Origin: Cyclobacteriaceae bacterium | GTDB lineage: Bacteria > Bacteroidota > Bacteroidia > Cytophagales > Cyclobacteriaceae | DNA length: 54,073 nucleotides | Direction: 5' to 3' | Assembly (NCBI GenBank): GCA_019638235.1 | Contig: JAHBUE010000006.1 | Location: 1-54,073, forward strand | Part shown: piece after piece, positions 44,612 through 52,373 of the stretch | Position numbering within the stretch: the stretch's first letter is position 1 | Layout: every line of letters begins with the position of its first letter | The notes under the pieces: model-generated | Told to the model about the DNA's origin: nothing | Databases searched by the model: none | What the model saw: only the letters and a program-made list of their open reading frames with translations | Position numbers and translations under genes: made by a program

Positions 44612-45574
44612 GTGAAGGGATTAAAAATCATAGAAGTAAAATCTGAAATAGGGGCAGGTACCCGTGGCGCCAGTATGGGTGTGGAGGCGTTAAAAATTGC
44701 CAGCCTCGACCTCAAGTCTGACTTTTTTAAACAGCACGAATCTGTTGAAGTTGAAAATGTAAACGAGTTGTTGTTTGATGGGGCTAAGCACTCCTACGCC
44801 AAGTTCATTGATGGTGTAATGATTATGGAAGAGCGCGTGTGCCTGGAAGTGTACGAAACGATTTGGGATGATTACTTTCCCTTCGTCATAGCCGGTGACC
44901 ACAGTACGGCTTATGGTACCATTGCCGGAATAAAAAAATCGAACCCCGGTGCGCGCCTTGGGGTGATATGGATTGACGCCCATGCCGATATTCACACACC
45001 ATACACCACACCATCCGGTAATATGCACGGCATGCCGCTATCTATGGCGTGTGGGTTAGATAATTTAGAATGTAAAGTGAATGACCCGCGTGGCGAAACG
45101 CTTGAGTATTGGGAACAAATTAAAAATGTGGGGATGCCAGGGGCAAAAATCTATCCTGAAGATATTGTGTACATAGCCGTGCGCGACCTGGAGAAGCCAG
45201 AAAATTATCTTATCAACAAACACAACATTAACTTTATCGAAACCGAAGAAGTGAAAAAGTTTGGAGCTTCGGCAATTGCAGCTAAAGCCTTACAAATGCT
45301 TGAGCACTGCGACCATATTTATGTTTCGTTTGATGTAGATAGTTTAGACAGTCGCATTTCGGAGGGAACGGGTACACCCGTGCCCAATGGCTTAACAGTT
45401 GATGAAGCCAAAACACTTAACGTTGAACTTGCCAAAAGCCCCAAGCTGGTAGCGTGGGAAATTGTAGAGGTAAACCCAACACTCGACAGCCAGAATCAAA
45501 TGGCAGAAAATGCGTTTGAGATATTGGAGGCTACGGCAAAATCGATTACAGAAAGGCCGGTTGTTGTGGAATAA
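44612..45574 (+). CDS. Arginase-family ureohydrolase (arginase or agmatinase)
   Basis: The 320-residue product starts at GTG. It has the two-manganese site of the family: GDHS at 95-98, DAHAD at 122-126 and DVDSLD at 241-246. The SGNMHGMPLS loop and GTGTPVPNGL are arginase-type features, while the neighbouring arginine decarboxylase suggests use of agmatine. It would release urea from arginine or agmatine. Both readings remain open. It is followed by a hairpin and the deoxyhypusine-synthase-like gene. Confidence 0.9.
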   Translation: MKGLKIIEVKSEIGAGTRGASMGVEALKIASLDLKSDFFKQHESVEVENVNELLFDGAKHSYAKFIDGVMIMEERVCLEVYETIWDDYFPFVIAGDHSTAYGTIAGIKKSNPGARLGVIWIDAHADIHTPYTTPSGNMHGMPLSMACGLDNLECKVNDPRGETLEYWEQIKNVGMPGAKIYPEDIVYIAVRDLEKPENYLINKHNINFIETEEVKKFGASAIAAKALQMLEHCDHIYVSFDVDSLDSRISEGTGTPVPNGLTVDEAKTLNVELAKSPKLVAWEIVEVNPTLDSQNQMAENAFEILEATAKSITERPVVVE

Positions 45575-45593
45575 ACCGGGCATTCTTCGGTCG

Positions 45594-45655
45594 CCTGATA
45601 ATAAGGTTGGCAGCCTTTTGTTTCCCGGAAAAAAGGTTGTCAACCTTTTATCAGG
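45594..45655 (+). terminator. Hairpin between the ureohydrolase and deoxyhypusine-synthase-like genes
   Basis: CCTGATAATAAGGTTG (45594-45609) and CAACCTTTTATCAGG (45641-45655) form an imperfect 15-bp stem, with no clear long T run after it. It may be a partial terminator or an RNA processing site. Confidence 0.45.
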
Positions 45656-45688
45656 TTTGTGTATTTTCGCCCAAAATTTGAAAGAATC

Positions 45689-46666
45689 ATGAGCCAAAAC
45701 AGACCCATTTCTGCCTTTATTGAAAAGAATTTCCTGCACTTTAACGCTGCCGCGCTGGTAGATGCCGCCAAAGGCTATAAAAAGCACATTGCCGAAGGCA
45801 AAAAGATGTTGGTTTCGTTGGCCGGAGCCATGAGCACGGGCGAGCTGGGTATCAGTTTTGCCGAGATGATACGCCACGATAAGGTACATATTATTTCGTG
45901 TACGGGCGCTAACCTCGAAGAGGATATTATGAACCTGGTGGCGCACTCGCATTATAAAAGAATTCCGAACTACCGCGACCTCACTCCGCAAGACGAATGG
46001 GATTTGCTGGGCAATCATTTGAACCGTGTAACGGATACGTGCATTCCTGAAGAGGAGGCGTTTAGAAGATTACAGTCGCACTTGTTTAAGGTGTGGAAAG
46101 ATGCCGAAGACAAAGGCGAGCGGTTGTTTCCGCACGAGTTTATGTTCCGTATGATTAACAGTGGCGACCTGAAACAATATTATGAGATCGACCCGAAAAA
46201 CAGTTGGATGATTGCCGCAGCCGAGCGTAATATGCCAATGGTAGTGCCGGGCTGGGAAGACAGCACGATGGGGAATATTTTTGCTTCGTATGTGCTTACA
46301 GGCGAACTGAAAGCGAGCACGATGAAGAGTGGTATTGAATACATGGTGTGGCTTGCCGACTGGTACACCGAGAACGCGGGCAAAGACGGCATTGGCTTCT
46401 TCCAGATTGGCGGAGGCATAGCCGGTGATTTCCCGATTTGCGTAGTGCCGATGCTGCACCAGGATCTGGAACGTGATGGTGTTCCGTTCTGGAGTTACTT
46501 CTGCCAGATTAGTGATAGCACGACTTCGTATGGTTCGTATTCGGGTGCTGTGCCCAACGAAAAAATTACGTGGGGTAAACTGAGCATTGAAACTCCGAAG
46601 TTTATTGTAGAAAGCGATGCGACTATTGTAGCGCCTTTGATGTTTGCGTATATACTTGAAATGTAA
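45689..46666 (+). CDS. Deoxyhypusine-synthase-like protein
   Basis: The ATG at 45689 (MSQNRPISAF) is preferred over 45659 because it matches the family start. The 325-residue product has the NAD-binding GAMSTGELG and SCTGANLEED regions, GGGIAGDFPI, and the catalytic lysine Lys297 in NEKITWGKL, like human Lys329. Bacteria lack eIF5A, so homologues usually act on polyamines (homospermidine-type transfer of an aminobutyl group). The placement beside an arginine decarboxylase and a ureohydrolase supports a polyamine role. The product is unproven. Confidence 0.88.
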   Translation: MSQNRPISAFIEKNFLHFNAAALVDAAKGYKKHIAEGKKMLVSLAGAMSTGELGISFAEMIRHDKVHIISCTGANLEEDIMNLVAHSHYKRIPNYRDLTPQDEWDLLGNHLNRVTDTCIPEEEAFRRLQSHLFKVWKDAEDKGERLFPHEFMFRMINSGDLKQYYEIDPKNSWMIAAAERNMPMVVPGWEDSTMGNIFASYVLTGELKASTMKSGIEYMVWLADWYTENAGKDGIGFFQIGGGIAGDFPICVVPMLHQDLERDGVPFWSYFCQISDSTTSYGSYSGAVPNEKITWGKLSIETPKFIVESDATIVAPLMFAYILEM

Positions 46667-46670
46667 AAAT

Positions 46671-46933
46671 TAACCGCAGAGGTCGCGGAGATCCGCAAAG
46701 AGGTTAGGAAAAGTTAGATCAAACCTTTGCGCACCTCAGCGTTCTTTGCGGTTAAATTGAATAAACCGTAAAGTTCTTTTCTTGGCTAAAAATGAGAATT
46801 AGATTTTTGCGTACCTCAGCGTTCTTAGCGGTTAAGTAGAATAAACCGCAGAGTTCGCGGAGAATCGCAGAGATTTGTTGAAGAATACCAGAACCATTGA
46901 ATCCTTTGCGTATCTCAGCGTTCTTTGCGGTTA
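46671..46933. repeat. Three tandem hairpin repeats ahead of the GxxExxY gene
   Basis: Units at 46671-46754, 46764-46834 and 46844-46933 each end in a GCGGTTA right arm; the first and third begin AACCGCAGAG and pair over about 30 bases. The middle unit has a decayed left arm. The arms contain CGC(A/G)(G/A)AG words repeated about every nine bases. Spacers of AATTGAATA or AGTAGAATA separate the units. Confidence 0.85.
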
Positions 46934-46952
46934 GATAGCGATTAAAAATAAT

Positions 46953-47330
46953 ATGACAGAAAATCAAATTTCAGAGAAGATCATTGGCTGTGCCATTCAG
47001 GTTCATCGTGAACTTGGGCCTGGCTTATTGGAATCTTCTTATGAGGAATGCCTTTATTATGAATTAACCCAATCTGGATTATTGGTTGAAAAACAAAAGC
47101 CGCTACCTTTGGTTTATAAGGAGGTAAGATTGGATTGTGGTTACAGAATTGACCTGATGATTGAAGGAAAAGTTATCGTAGAGGTTAAGGCTGTGGAGTC
47201 TTTAAATGACATCCATATGGCTCAAATACTTACATATCTTAAACTTTCAAAAGTCAGACTTGGCTTGCTTATGAATTTTAACGTTACCTTACTGAAATCT
47301 GGCATCAAGCGCGTAGTAAACAACTTATAA
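46953..47330 (+). CDS. GxxExxY protein (PD-(D/E)XK nuclease-like, PDDEXK_3)
   Basis: The 125-residue product has the signature GLLESSYEECLYYEL (G-x-x-E-x-x-Y) after IIGCAIQVHRELGPG. A PD-(D/E)XK-like core follows: Asp in YRIDLMIEGK and EVK in VIVEVKAVESL. The end, GLLMNFNVTLLKSGIKRVV, is typical. The family is thought to be nuclease-like but no activity is established. In this window the gene sits between three hairpin repeats and a fourth copy directly before argS, which suggests it is part of a mobile unit. Confidence 0.88.
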   Translation: MTENQISEKIIGCAIQVHRELGPGLLESSYEECLYYELTQSGLLVEKQKPLPLVYKEVRLDCGYRIDLMIEGKVIVEVKAVESLNDIHMAQILTYLKLSKVRLGLLMNFNVTLLKSGIKRVVNNL

Positions 47331-47331
47331 C

Positions 47332-47364
47332 AACTCTGCGCTACTTAGCGCCCTCTGCGGTTAA
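47332..47364. repeat. Fourth copy of the hairpin-repeat arm, before argS
   Basis: CTCTGCGCTACTTAGCGCCC then TCTGCGGTTA shares the 9-base rhythm and the GCGGTTA end of the three upstream units and has the same orientation as their right arms. It forms the argS leader, four bases before the ATG. Confidence 0.8.
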
Positions 47365-47367
47365 ACA

Positions 47368-49155
47368 ATGAATTTAGACAATCAATTAAGAATCGAAATA
47401 CAAAAAGCCATTAGGGCTCTTTTTAACCAATCGGTGGAGCAGCTACAACTGCAACCTACCAATGCCGAGTTTGAAGGCTCGCATACATTAGTGTGCTTTC
47501 CGCTTACGCGGATTTCAAAGCTAAAGCCGGAAGAAACAGCTAACGCTATTGGGAATTACTTGGTGGAGCACTCCGGTATTGTGAGTCGCTTTAACGTAGT
47601 GAAGGGTTTTTTAAACTTAGTGATTGCCGATAAGGTGTGGGCTGAAGTATTTGCATCTATCTATGCGAATAAAAATTATGGCTCTCTTCCGGATAACGGA
47701 AAGGAGATCATGATTGAATACTCATCGCCCAACACCAACAAGCCGTTGCACTTAGGGCATTTGCGTAATAATTTTTTGGGCTACAGTGTAGCCGAACTTT
47801 ATAAAGCCGTTGGCTATACCGTACACAAGGTGCAAATCATCAACGATCGTGGCATACACATCTGCAAAAGCATGGCTGCATGGAAGTTGTTTGGAAATGG
47901 TGAAACACCGGAAAGCAGCGGCCTGAAAGGTGATAAGCTGGTAGGTAAATATTATGTAGAGTTTGATAAGCACTACAAAGCGCAGGTAAAAGAATTAGAG
48001 GAGCAAGGCGTAAGCAAAGAGGAAGCAGAAAAGCAGGCACCTGTTATGAAGTTGGCGGTTGATATGCTGCAAAAGTGGGAGGCCAAAGATGCTGAAATCG
48101 TTCAGCTTTGGAAAACCATGAACGGCTGGGTGTATAACGGCTTTGATGTTACCTACAAACGCATGGGCGTTGACTTCGATAAGCTGTATTACGAATCTGA
48201 TACCTATTTACTTGGTAAAGACGAAGTATTAAAAGGAGTAGAGAAAGGCATCTTCTTTAAAAAAGACGATGGCTCGGTGTGGGTTGATCTTACTGCTGAT
48301 GGATTAGATCAAAAGGTATTGTTGCGTGCAGACGGAACTTCGGTGTATATGACACAAGATATTGGTACCGCCATTTTGCGCTTCCGCGATTTCCCGAAAA
48401 TTGAAGGACAAATTTATACCGTAGGCAACGAGCAGGAATATCACTTTAAAGTATTGTTCCTCATTCTCGGCAAGCTTGGCTATGAGTGGGCGAAGCAGTG
48501 TTATCACCTATCGTATGGTATGGTTGATCTGCCGTCTGGTAAAATGAAAAGCCGCGAGGGTACGGTAGTAGATGCCGATGATCTGATGCAGGAAATGGTT
48601 GATGCCGCACGTCAGCAAACGGAAGCATTGGGCAAAGTGGATGAAATGAGTGCAGAAGAAATTGATGCGCTTGCAGAGATGATTGGCCTGAGCGCGTTAA
48701 AATTTTTCTTGCTGAAAGTCGATCCGAAAAAGCGCATGATGTTCGACCCGAACGAGTCGATACAGTTGCAGGGGCACACCGGGCCATTTATTCAATACAC
48801 GCACGCACGTATTAAAGCTATTTTGCGTAAAGCCGCGAGCATGAACATTACGGTGTCGGCAGATGACCTTAAAGCCATTGCTTCGCTTGAACCGGTTGAA
48901 CGGGAAGCGCTTTATTTGTTGAGTACGTTTGAGGCAAAACTGAAAGAGGCCGCAAAAGAATACTCACCCGCTGTAATCGCCAACTATGCTTACGATCTGG
49001 CAAAACAGTACAACCAGTTTTACCAGAACATCCCGATTTTCAACGAAGCCGACCAGGCCAAACTGCGGTTCCGCATTGCCTTATCCGAAAGCATTGCGAC
49101 AGCCATTAAAAAGTCGATGAGGATGTTGGGTATTGACGTGCCGGAAAGGATGTGA
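47368..49155 (+). CDS. argS: Arginyl-tRNA synthetase
   Basis: The 595-residue product charges tRNA-Arg. It has the class I HIGH-type signature in SSPNTNKPLHLGHLRNN, a KMSKS-type loop KMKSREG, and the C-terminal anticodon-binding DALR domain ending in LGIDVPERM. The N-terminal additional domain (first 100 residues) is also present. The only unusual point is its leader, which consists of the fourth copy of the repeat arm described above. Confidence 0.97.
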   Translation: MNLDNQLRIEIQKAIRALFNQSVEQLQLQPTNAEFEGSHTLVCFPLTRISKLKPEETANAIGNYLVEHSGIVSRFNVVKGFLNLVIADKVWAEVFASIYANKNYGSLPDNGKEIMIEYSSPNTNKPLHLGHLRNNFLGYSVAELYKAVGYTVHKVQIINDRGIHICKSMAAWKLFGNGETPESSGLKGDKLVGKYYVEFDKHYKAQVKELEEQGVSKEEAEKQAPVMKLAVDMLQKWEAKDAEIVQLWKTMNGWVYNGFDVTYKRMGVDFDKLYYESDTYLLGKDEVLKGVEKGIFFKKDDGSVWVDLTADGLDQKVLLRADGTSVYMTQDIGTAILRFRDFPKIEGQIYTVGNEQEYHFKVLFLILGKLGYEWAKQCYHLSYGMVDLPSGKMKSREGTVVDADDLMQEMVDAARQQTEALGKVDEMSAEEIDALAEMIGLSALKFFLLKVDPKKRMMFDPNESIQLQGHTGPFIQYTHARIKAILRKAASMNITVSADDLKAIASLEPVEREALYLLSTFEAKLKEAAKEYSPAVIANYAYDLAKQYNQFYQNIPIFNEADQAKLRFRIALSESIATAIKKSMRMLGIDVPERM

Positions 49156-49239
49156 TTGTTAGCTTACAGATGCAAAAAAGTCGCGCGTATGCGCGACAGG
49201 CCGCAAAAGCGGGTGGGGTGGTTGTTCTGGTTTTTTTAT

Positions 49240-49402
49240 AACGTCTGTGTTTATGCAGTGCGGGGAATAGGAGCGCAAAAAAATGGAGCGCAGCGAAATG
49301 TTAAGCCCGACTTGCTCCGTAACTGTCCGCCTACAGCGGACTAAATTAAGAAACCAATTTGAATAAGGACACAAAACCCCGCAATTAAATAAACACGGTG
49401 TT
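49240..49402 (-). other. attC-like palindromic site 1 (array end next to argS)
   Basis: Plus-strand arms 49240-49265 (AACGTCTGTGTTTATGCAGT...) and 49377-49402 (...AATAAACACGGTGTT) pair over the TGTGTTTAT and GCGGGG blocks with a mismatched spacer beside the outer AAC/GTT. On the coding strand the site starts CCGCTAAC and ends GACGTT. It follows the lipoprotein gene on the minus strand and closes the array; argS ends 84 bases away. The 97 bases between 49156 and 49239 hold nothing else I can name. Confidence 0.6.
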
Positions 49403-49418
49403 AGCGGTTGTGTTTTTG

Positions 49419-49886
49419 TCACTCGTACCATGGTAAATACTTTCTCCTCTGTGCTCGTAGTGTATCATTATAAAAGTTCACCGTCCAAAGATTCATTGTC
49501 TTGTCTGTCAAATTAATAGTCAATGGTTTTCCATTATTTTTTCTTATTTCAATTTTGTCAACTGAATTAATGTCATAATGTGCCATGTCGGCAACTCCAA
49601 TTGAATTGTCGGTCAATAAATACAGTGTCTGCGGTTTATTATTATTAACCTTAATGTCTACCGTGTCTGATTTGAAATCAGTTTCGAAGAAAATGTATAG
49701 TGTGTCACGGCTAAGTAATCTTTCTGTTCTCCTTTGTTCTTTTTCAGGGTTATGATATTCATTGTTGTCATTATAGAATACAGCTATTGAATATTTCTCT
49801 CCACCTTTAATCTCTTGTCTGCCTGTACATGAGATAATAAGTAGTCCCGTCATTAAAATTATATTCTTAATTGCGTTACTCATCAT
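49419..49886 (-). CDS. Small lipoprotein in an attC-like cassette, unknown function
   Basis: The 155-residue product has a lipoprotein signal (IILMTGLLIISCTG, lipobox ISC). The body is beta-rich and polar (DTLYIFFETDFKSDTVDIKV, TINLTDKTMNLWTVNFYND). I do not recognise a family. The cassette runs 49242-49909: the 5' core GTTAGCGGTTATGTTTTT is nearly the reverse complement of the 3' AAAAACACAACCGCTAAC (one mismatch in 18). The GC is visibly lower than in argS. Confidence 0.7.
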   Translation of the reverse strand: MMSNAIKNIILMTGLLIISCTGRQEIKGGEKYSIAVFYNDNNEYHNPEKEQRRTERLLSRDTLYIFFETDFKSDTVDIKVNNNKPQTLYLLTDNSIGVADMAHYDINSVDKIEIRKNNGKPLTINLTDKTMNLWTVNFYNDTLRAQRRKYLPWYE

Positions 49887-49907
49887 TGTCCGAAAAACAT
49901 AACCGCT

Positions 49908-50107
49908 AACGTTTGTGTTTATGACGTTGTGTTGTTAAAAATAATAAACGTCAGACCGATAACACAATGGCATAAACACTTTGTGCTTGTTGCACAACTA
50001 CCATTTTGATGCTGTATGCACTTTGCAACCTTTGAATTTCTTCAAATTTCAAAGATTATTTTTCTGTAAATGGGTAGTTTCTTAGTTGTGCAACAGCCAC
50101 CTTTGTT
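49908..50107 (-). other. attC-like site 2, disrupted by a second palindromic element
   Basis: The plus strand starts AACGTTTGTGTTTATG and ends CACCTTTGTT. The 5' part has its own partial palindrome (49915-49933 with 49961-49979, 17 of 19 pairs). The outer ends do not pair with each other, because an extra inverted-repeat element (49988-50095) separates them. The core bases outside the 3' GTT (GGCAGC) match those at the start of site 3, framing the membrane-protein cassette. Confidence 0.5.
49988..50095. mobile_element. 108-bp palindromic element inserted in attC-like site 2 (MITE-like)
   Basis: Terminal arms TGTTGCACAACTA (49988-50000) and TAGTTGTGCAACA (50083-50095) are perfect 13-bp inverted repeats, with a second layer (CCATTT with AAATGG). 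The flanks CACTTTGT on the left and CACCTTTGT on the right look like an imperfect duplication. No gene is inside. It resembles a small non-autonomous insertion. Confidence 0.5.
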
Positions 50108-50139
50108 GGCAGCAGTTTTCTTGTCCCGCGTTATATTGG

Positions 50140-50751
50140 TCAACCGTAAATTATTGCTAACAGAAACGGAATTGTAATAATGATTGAAATAATTAGTGGT
50201 TTCCAAATCGGTTTTGCTCTGTACTTAGTTTCCTTTCCAACATACTTGTCCCAGAAAGTCGATGTTAGTCCCAGTCCACCAGCTGTGTTGAGTAGAAGTA
50301 CGTAAAAAGTGTTTGGCGGAATTAAATTCAGTATTATGATTGATACAGTCGTATAGATTATACCAAAACCAATCACTATCCACTTTCTTTTAGTGTCATT
50401 GATATTAGACGACAAAAGGACTGCGCCAAATATTGTGCTAAAGAAAAGTGAAAAAGCTGTAATCGCACCCTTTGAATAAAATAAAGGGGCATTTGGGTCT
50501 GTAACTACACTTTGTTTCCAGGCGTTGTTAGGTGCAAATAGCGTGTCCTCTTCACTCTCGGCTTTGGTTCTTTTTTCAATTTTTATGTTTATTTCTTTTA
50601 ATTCTTCATCGTTAAAATTCCGACCTCGGCTTTTTAATTCGTCAACCACAGTCCTTATTGCTTCGGGTGTATATTTTTGAAAATTGTCTAAATAGTCCAT
50701 CAGTCCTTCGTCTGACTTTCCATTCATTACTTCTCTTAAACTCTTTGCCAT
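50140..50751 (-). CDS. Four-helix membrane protein in an attC-like cassette
   Basis: The 203-residue product has a soluble helical N terminus (SLREVMNGKSDEGLMDYLDN, AIRTVVDELKSRGRNFND) and four C-terminal membrane helices (about 93-110, 121-141, 144-163 and 183-201). I do not recognise the family. The cassette is 49910-50814, with matching core bases GTTGGCAGCA and TGCTGCCAAC at the ends (16 of 17 positions when extended). The arrangement points to a mobile unit; the role is unknown. Confidence 0.7.
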   Translation of the reverse strand: MAKSLREVMNGKSDEGLMDYLDNFQKYTPEAIRTVVDELKSRGRNFNDEELKEINIKIEKRTKAESEEDTLFAPNNAWKQSVVTDPNAPLFYSKGAITAFSLFFSTIFGAVLLSSNINDTKRKWIVIGFGIIYTTVSIIILNLIPPNTFYVLLLNTAGGLGLTSTFWDKYVGKETKYRAKPIWKPLIISIIITIPFLLAIIYG

Positions 50752-50812
50752 GAAATCAATCTATTTTTATTCTTTTACTTAGTTGTCTGTATTGTCCCGG
50801 AAAATTGCTGCC

Positions 50813-50935
50813 AACGTTTTGCTATTTGCTGTGGCGGGTTTTTGAAACGAGGTGCTTTCCCCCGTTACCAAACGCAATATAAAAAACTAAACTACAAATT
50901 TACACCGAACCTCGCCATTGCAAATAGCTTTTGTT
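50813..50935 (-). other. attC-like palindromic site 3
   Basis: Plus-strand arms 50813-50838 (AACGTTTTGCTATTTGC...) and 50910-50935 (...GCAAATAGCTTTTGTT) pair over GCTATTTGC and the GGCGGG/CCTCGCC block. The outer AAC/GTT is separated from the stem by a short mismatched spacer, as in integron attC sites. On the coding strand the site starts CCGCTAAC and ends AACGTTGGC. Confidence 0.65.
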
Positions 50936-50964
50936 AGCGGCTGGCGATTAGTCAGTCGTCCAAT

Positions 50965-51297
50965 TTACTTTTTTTTCTTAATCGTTTTAAATTCCTTTTT
51001 GATTGTCCGAACATGTCTTGCAATTTCTGCCTTTGAAATTGTCTCACCTGTCTCAATGTATCGTGCAACTCGTTCTTTACATTCAGTACATTGTCCCACG
51101 AAAATTATGTCATCAAGTTTGTTCAAATAAATCTTGTAGTTCTCAATTGTCCCGTTGTAACTATTTTTACAATGAGAGCAGTAAACGTTATTAAGTAGTC
51201 TGTCCAGATGTATAAAGTCGTCACCCATTATAATCTCCACATCCTCAATATGAATTTCAATTTCTCCCGGTTGTTTTTTTCTCTCTTTGTTAATCAT
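50965..51297 (-). CDS. Small zinc-ribbon protein in an attC-like cassette
   Basis: The 110-residue product has two CxxC knuckles, YCSHCKNSYNG and QCTECKERV, separated by 27 residues (first to second pair), a pattern of a zinc ribbon. A charged N terminus and a basic C terminus (VRTIKKEFKTIKKKK) surround it. The family is not recognised; nucleic-acid binding is possible. The cassette is 50815-51329. Its end cores GTTATGC and GCTAAC match only in part, unlike the other cassettes. Confidence 0.65.
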   Translation of the reverse strand: MINKERKKQPGEIEIHIEDVEIIMGDDFIHLDRLLNNVYCSHCKNSYNGTIENYKIYLNKLDDIIFVGQCTECKERVARYIETGETISKAEIARHVRTIKKEFKTIKKKK

Positions 51298-51327
51298 GTC
51301 CTAATTGTCAACTACCGCTTGCTGCAT

Positions 51328-51454
51328 AACGTTTTGGGTTTGTTTAGTGGCGGATAAATCCAACGGATTTGTCTGCCTACTGTCCCCAAACTGTCACCGA
51401 AGTGATTAAGAATATTAGTATCGTTTTCATTTCTCTCATCGGCAATACCTTGTT
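51328..51454 (-). other. attC-like site 4, apparently chimeric
   Basis: The left part (51328-51380) is 51 of 53 bases identical to the solitary site at 22603-22655 and contains the same inner hairpin. The right part ends GGCAATACCTTGTT, which does not pair with the left arm (AACGTTTTGGGTTTG). The site therefore joins halves of two different parents. On the coding strand it starts GGTGCATAAC and ends AACGTTATGC. Confidence 0.5.
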
Positions 51455-51467
51455 ATGCACCGTTCTT

Positions 51468-52076
51468 CTATTTTTCATTCTCATCAATCAGTTCAAAAAT
51501 TAATTCTGTCAAAGTCTTTACCTCACTTTCAATTGCTCCTTTCATATATCGTTCGTAAACACTTTTGTTGTCTGGTGGGTTGAGATTTAGCGTTAAGCCT
51601 TTTTCCAATGCCAACAGTCTTAAAAATTCTCTTTGCGTTCTTCCGTTTCCTTCTCTGAATGGGTGTAAGTAGTTTACGTTGTCTAAAATTTCTGCTAATT
51701 TATCGGCTAACTGATTTTTATTCTCTCTCGGAATTTTCTTGAAATCGGCAATTAATTGGTCAATGTATCTGAAAGCATTGTCAAAGTGTGAAGTCGGGAA
51801 AAATTGTTTCCCATCTTTGCTTATTTCAACAATTCGTTTCTTCCCTGCCCAAGCGTAGATATCTTGAAACAAGTGCCTATGAATTTCAAAAAGGCTGTCA
51901 GTACCCTTTATTTTTATTGGTTTCTCATAAAGTTCTTGAAGTCGTTTTGTAACCGCACCACTCTCAACAAAGAGTAATACGTCAGGGTCTGTAATGTCTT
52001 GTAAGTTCTTTAAAAGTCCTGTCTTGGGGTCTGTGTACGTGAAGTCAGGGTCTATGTATTTGTAGGAATTAGACAT
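51468..52076 (-). CDS. Fic-domain AMPylase toxin
   Basis: The ATG at 52076 overlaps the antitoxin stop by eight bases and gives 202 residues; an ATG at 52103 would overlap more. The Fic motif is complete (HPFREGNGRTQR, with catalytic His and Asn-Gly-Arg), and the flap region has KKRIVEISKDGKQFFP. Fic proteins transfer AMP to target proteins, and those in small TA units poison the host if unchecked. It sits with a VbhA-type antitoxin in one cassette (51330-52375). Confidence 0.92.
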   Translation of the reverse strand: MSNSYKYIDPDFTYTDPKTGLLKNLQDITDPDVLLFVESGAVTKRLQELYEKPIKIKGTDSLFEIHRHLFQDIYAWAGKKRIVEISKDGKQFFPTSHFDNAFRYIDQLIADFKKIPRENKNQLADKLAEILDNVNYLHPFREGNGRTQREFLRLLALEKGLTLNLNPPDNKSVYERYMKGAIESEVKTLTELIFELIDENEK

Positions 52077-52317
52077 AGGCTTTTTGTTTGGCAAATATGA
52101 CAAGTTCTGTTAGTGATATTTTTCCTGTCACATAGTCCCTTATAATTTCAATTCCTTTTGGTGTCGGTTTAAAGCCTTCAAACATATTACTGCCCAAAGC
52201 GTTTGCAGTGCTTTCAAGAGTTTTTATGTCTGAAAATTTTATCCCCATAATTGTCAGGTTATTTCTGTCTATTTCAATTGTGTTGAACATATTTTTCAGT
52301 CTTAATTCAGTTTTCAA
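52069..52317 (-). CDS. VbhA-like antitoxin of the Fic toxin
   Basis: The 82-residue product (start may also be the Met at 52290) contains GSNMFEGF, which fits the inhibitory (S/T)xxxE(G/N) motif that blocks ATP binding in the Fic active site. The helical tail (PKGIEIIRDYVTGKISLTEL) has the antitoxin_VbhA pattern. Gene order antitoxin then toxin and the overlap support one transcript. This is a class I Fic system. Confidence 0.85.
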   Translation of the reverse strand: MKTELRLKNMFNTIEIDRNNLTIMGIKFSDIKTLESTANALGSNMFEGFKPTPKGIEIIRDYVTGKISLTELVIFAKQKAYV

Positions 52318-52373
52318 ATTTACAAAATTTTCACGTCAAATCGCTCGCTTTCTGTCGTTTTAGAATGGTGCAT

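Noticed and set aside
45392..46018. A 208-codon antisense frame across the ureohydrolase and DHS-like genes
   Set aside because: It overlaps two strongly supported genes on the other strand and shows no domain.
46671..46933. CRISPR array
   Set aside because: The units are inverted repeats of 70-90 bases with no unique spacers of constant length, and no cas gene is near.
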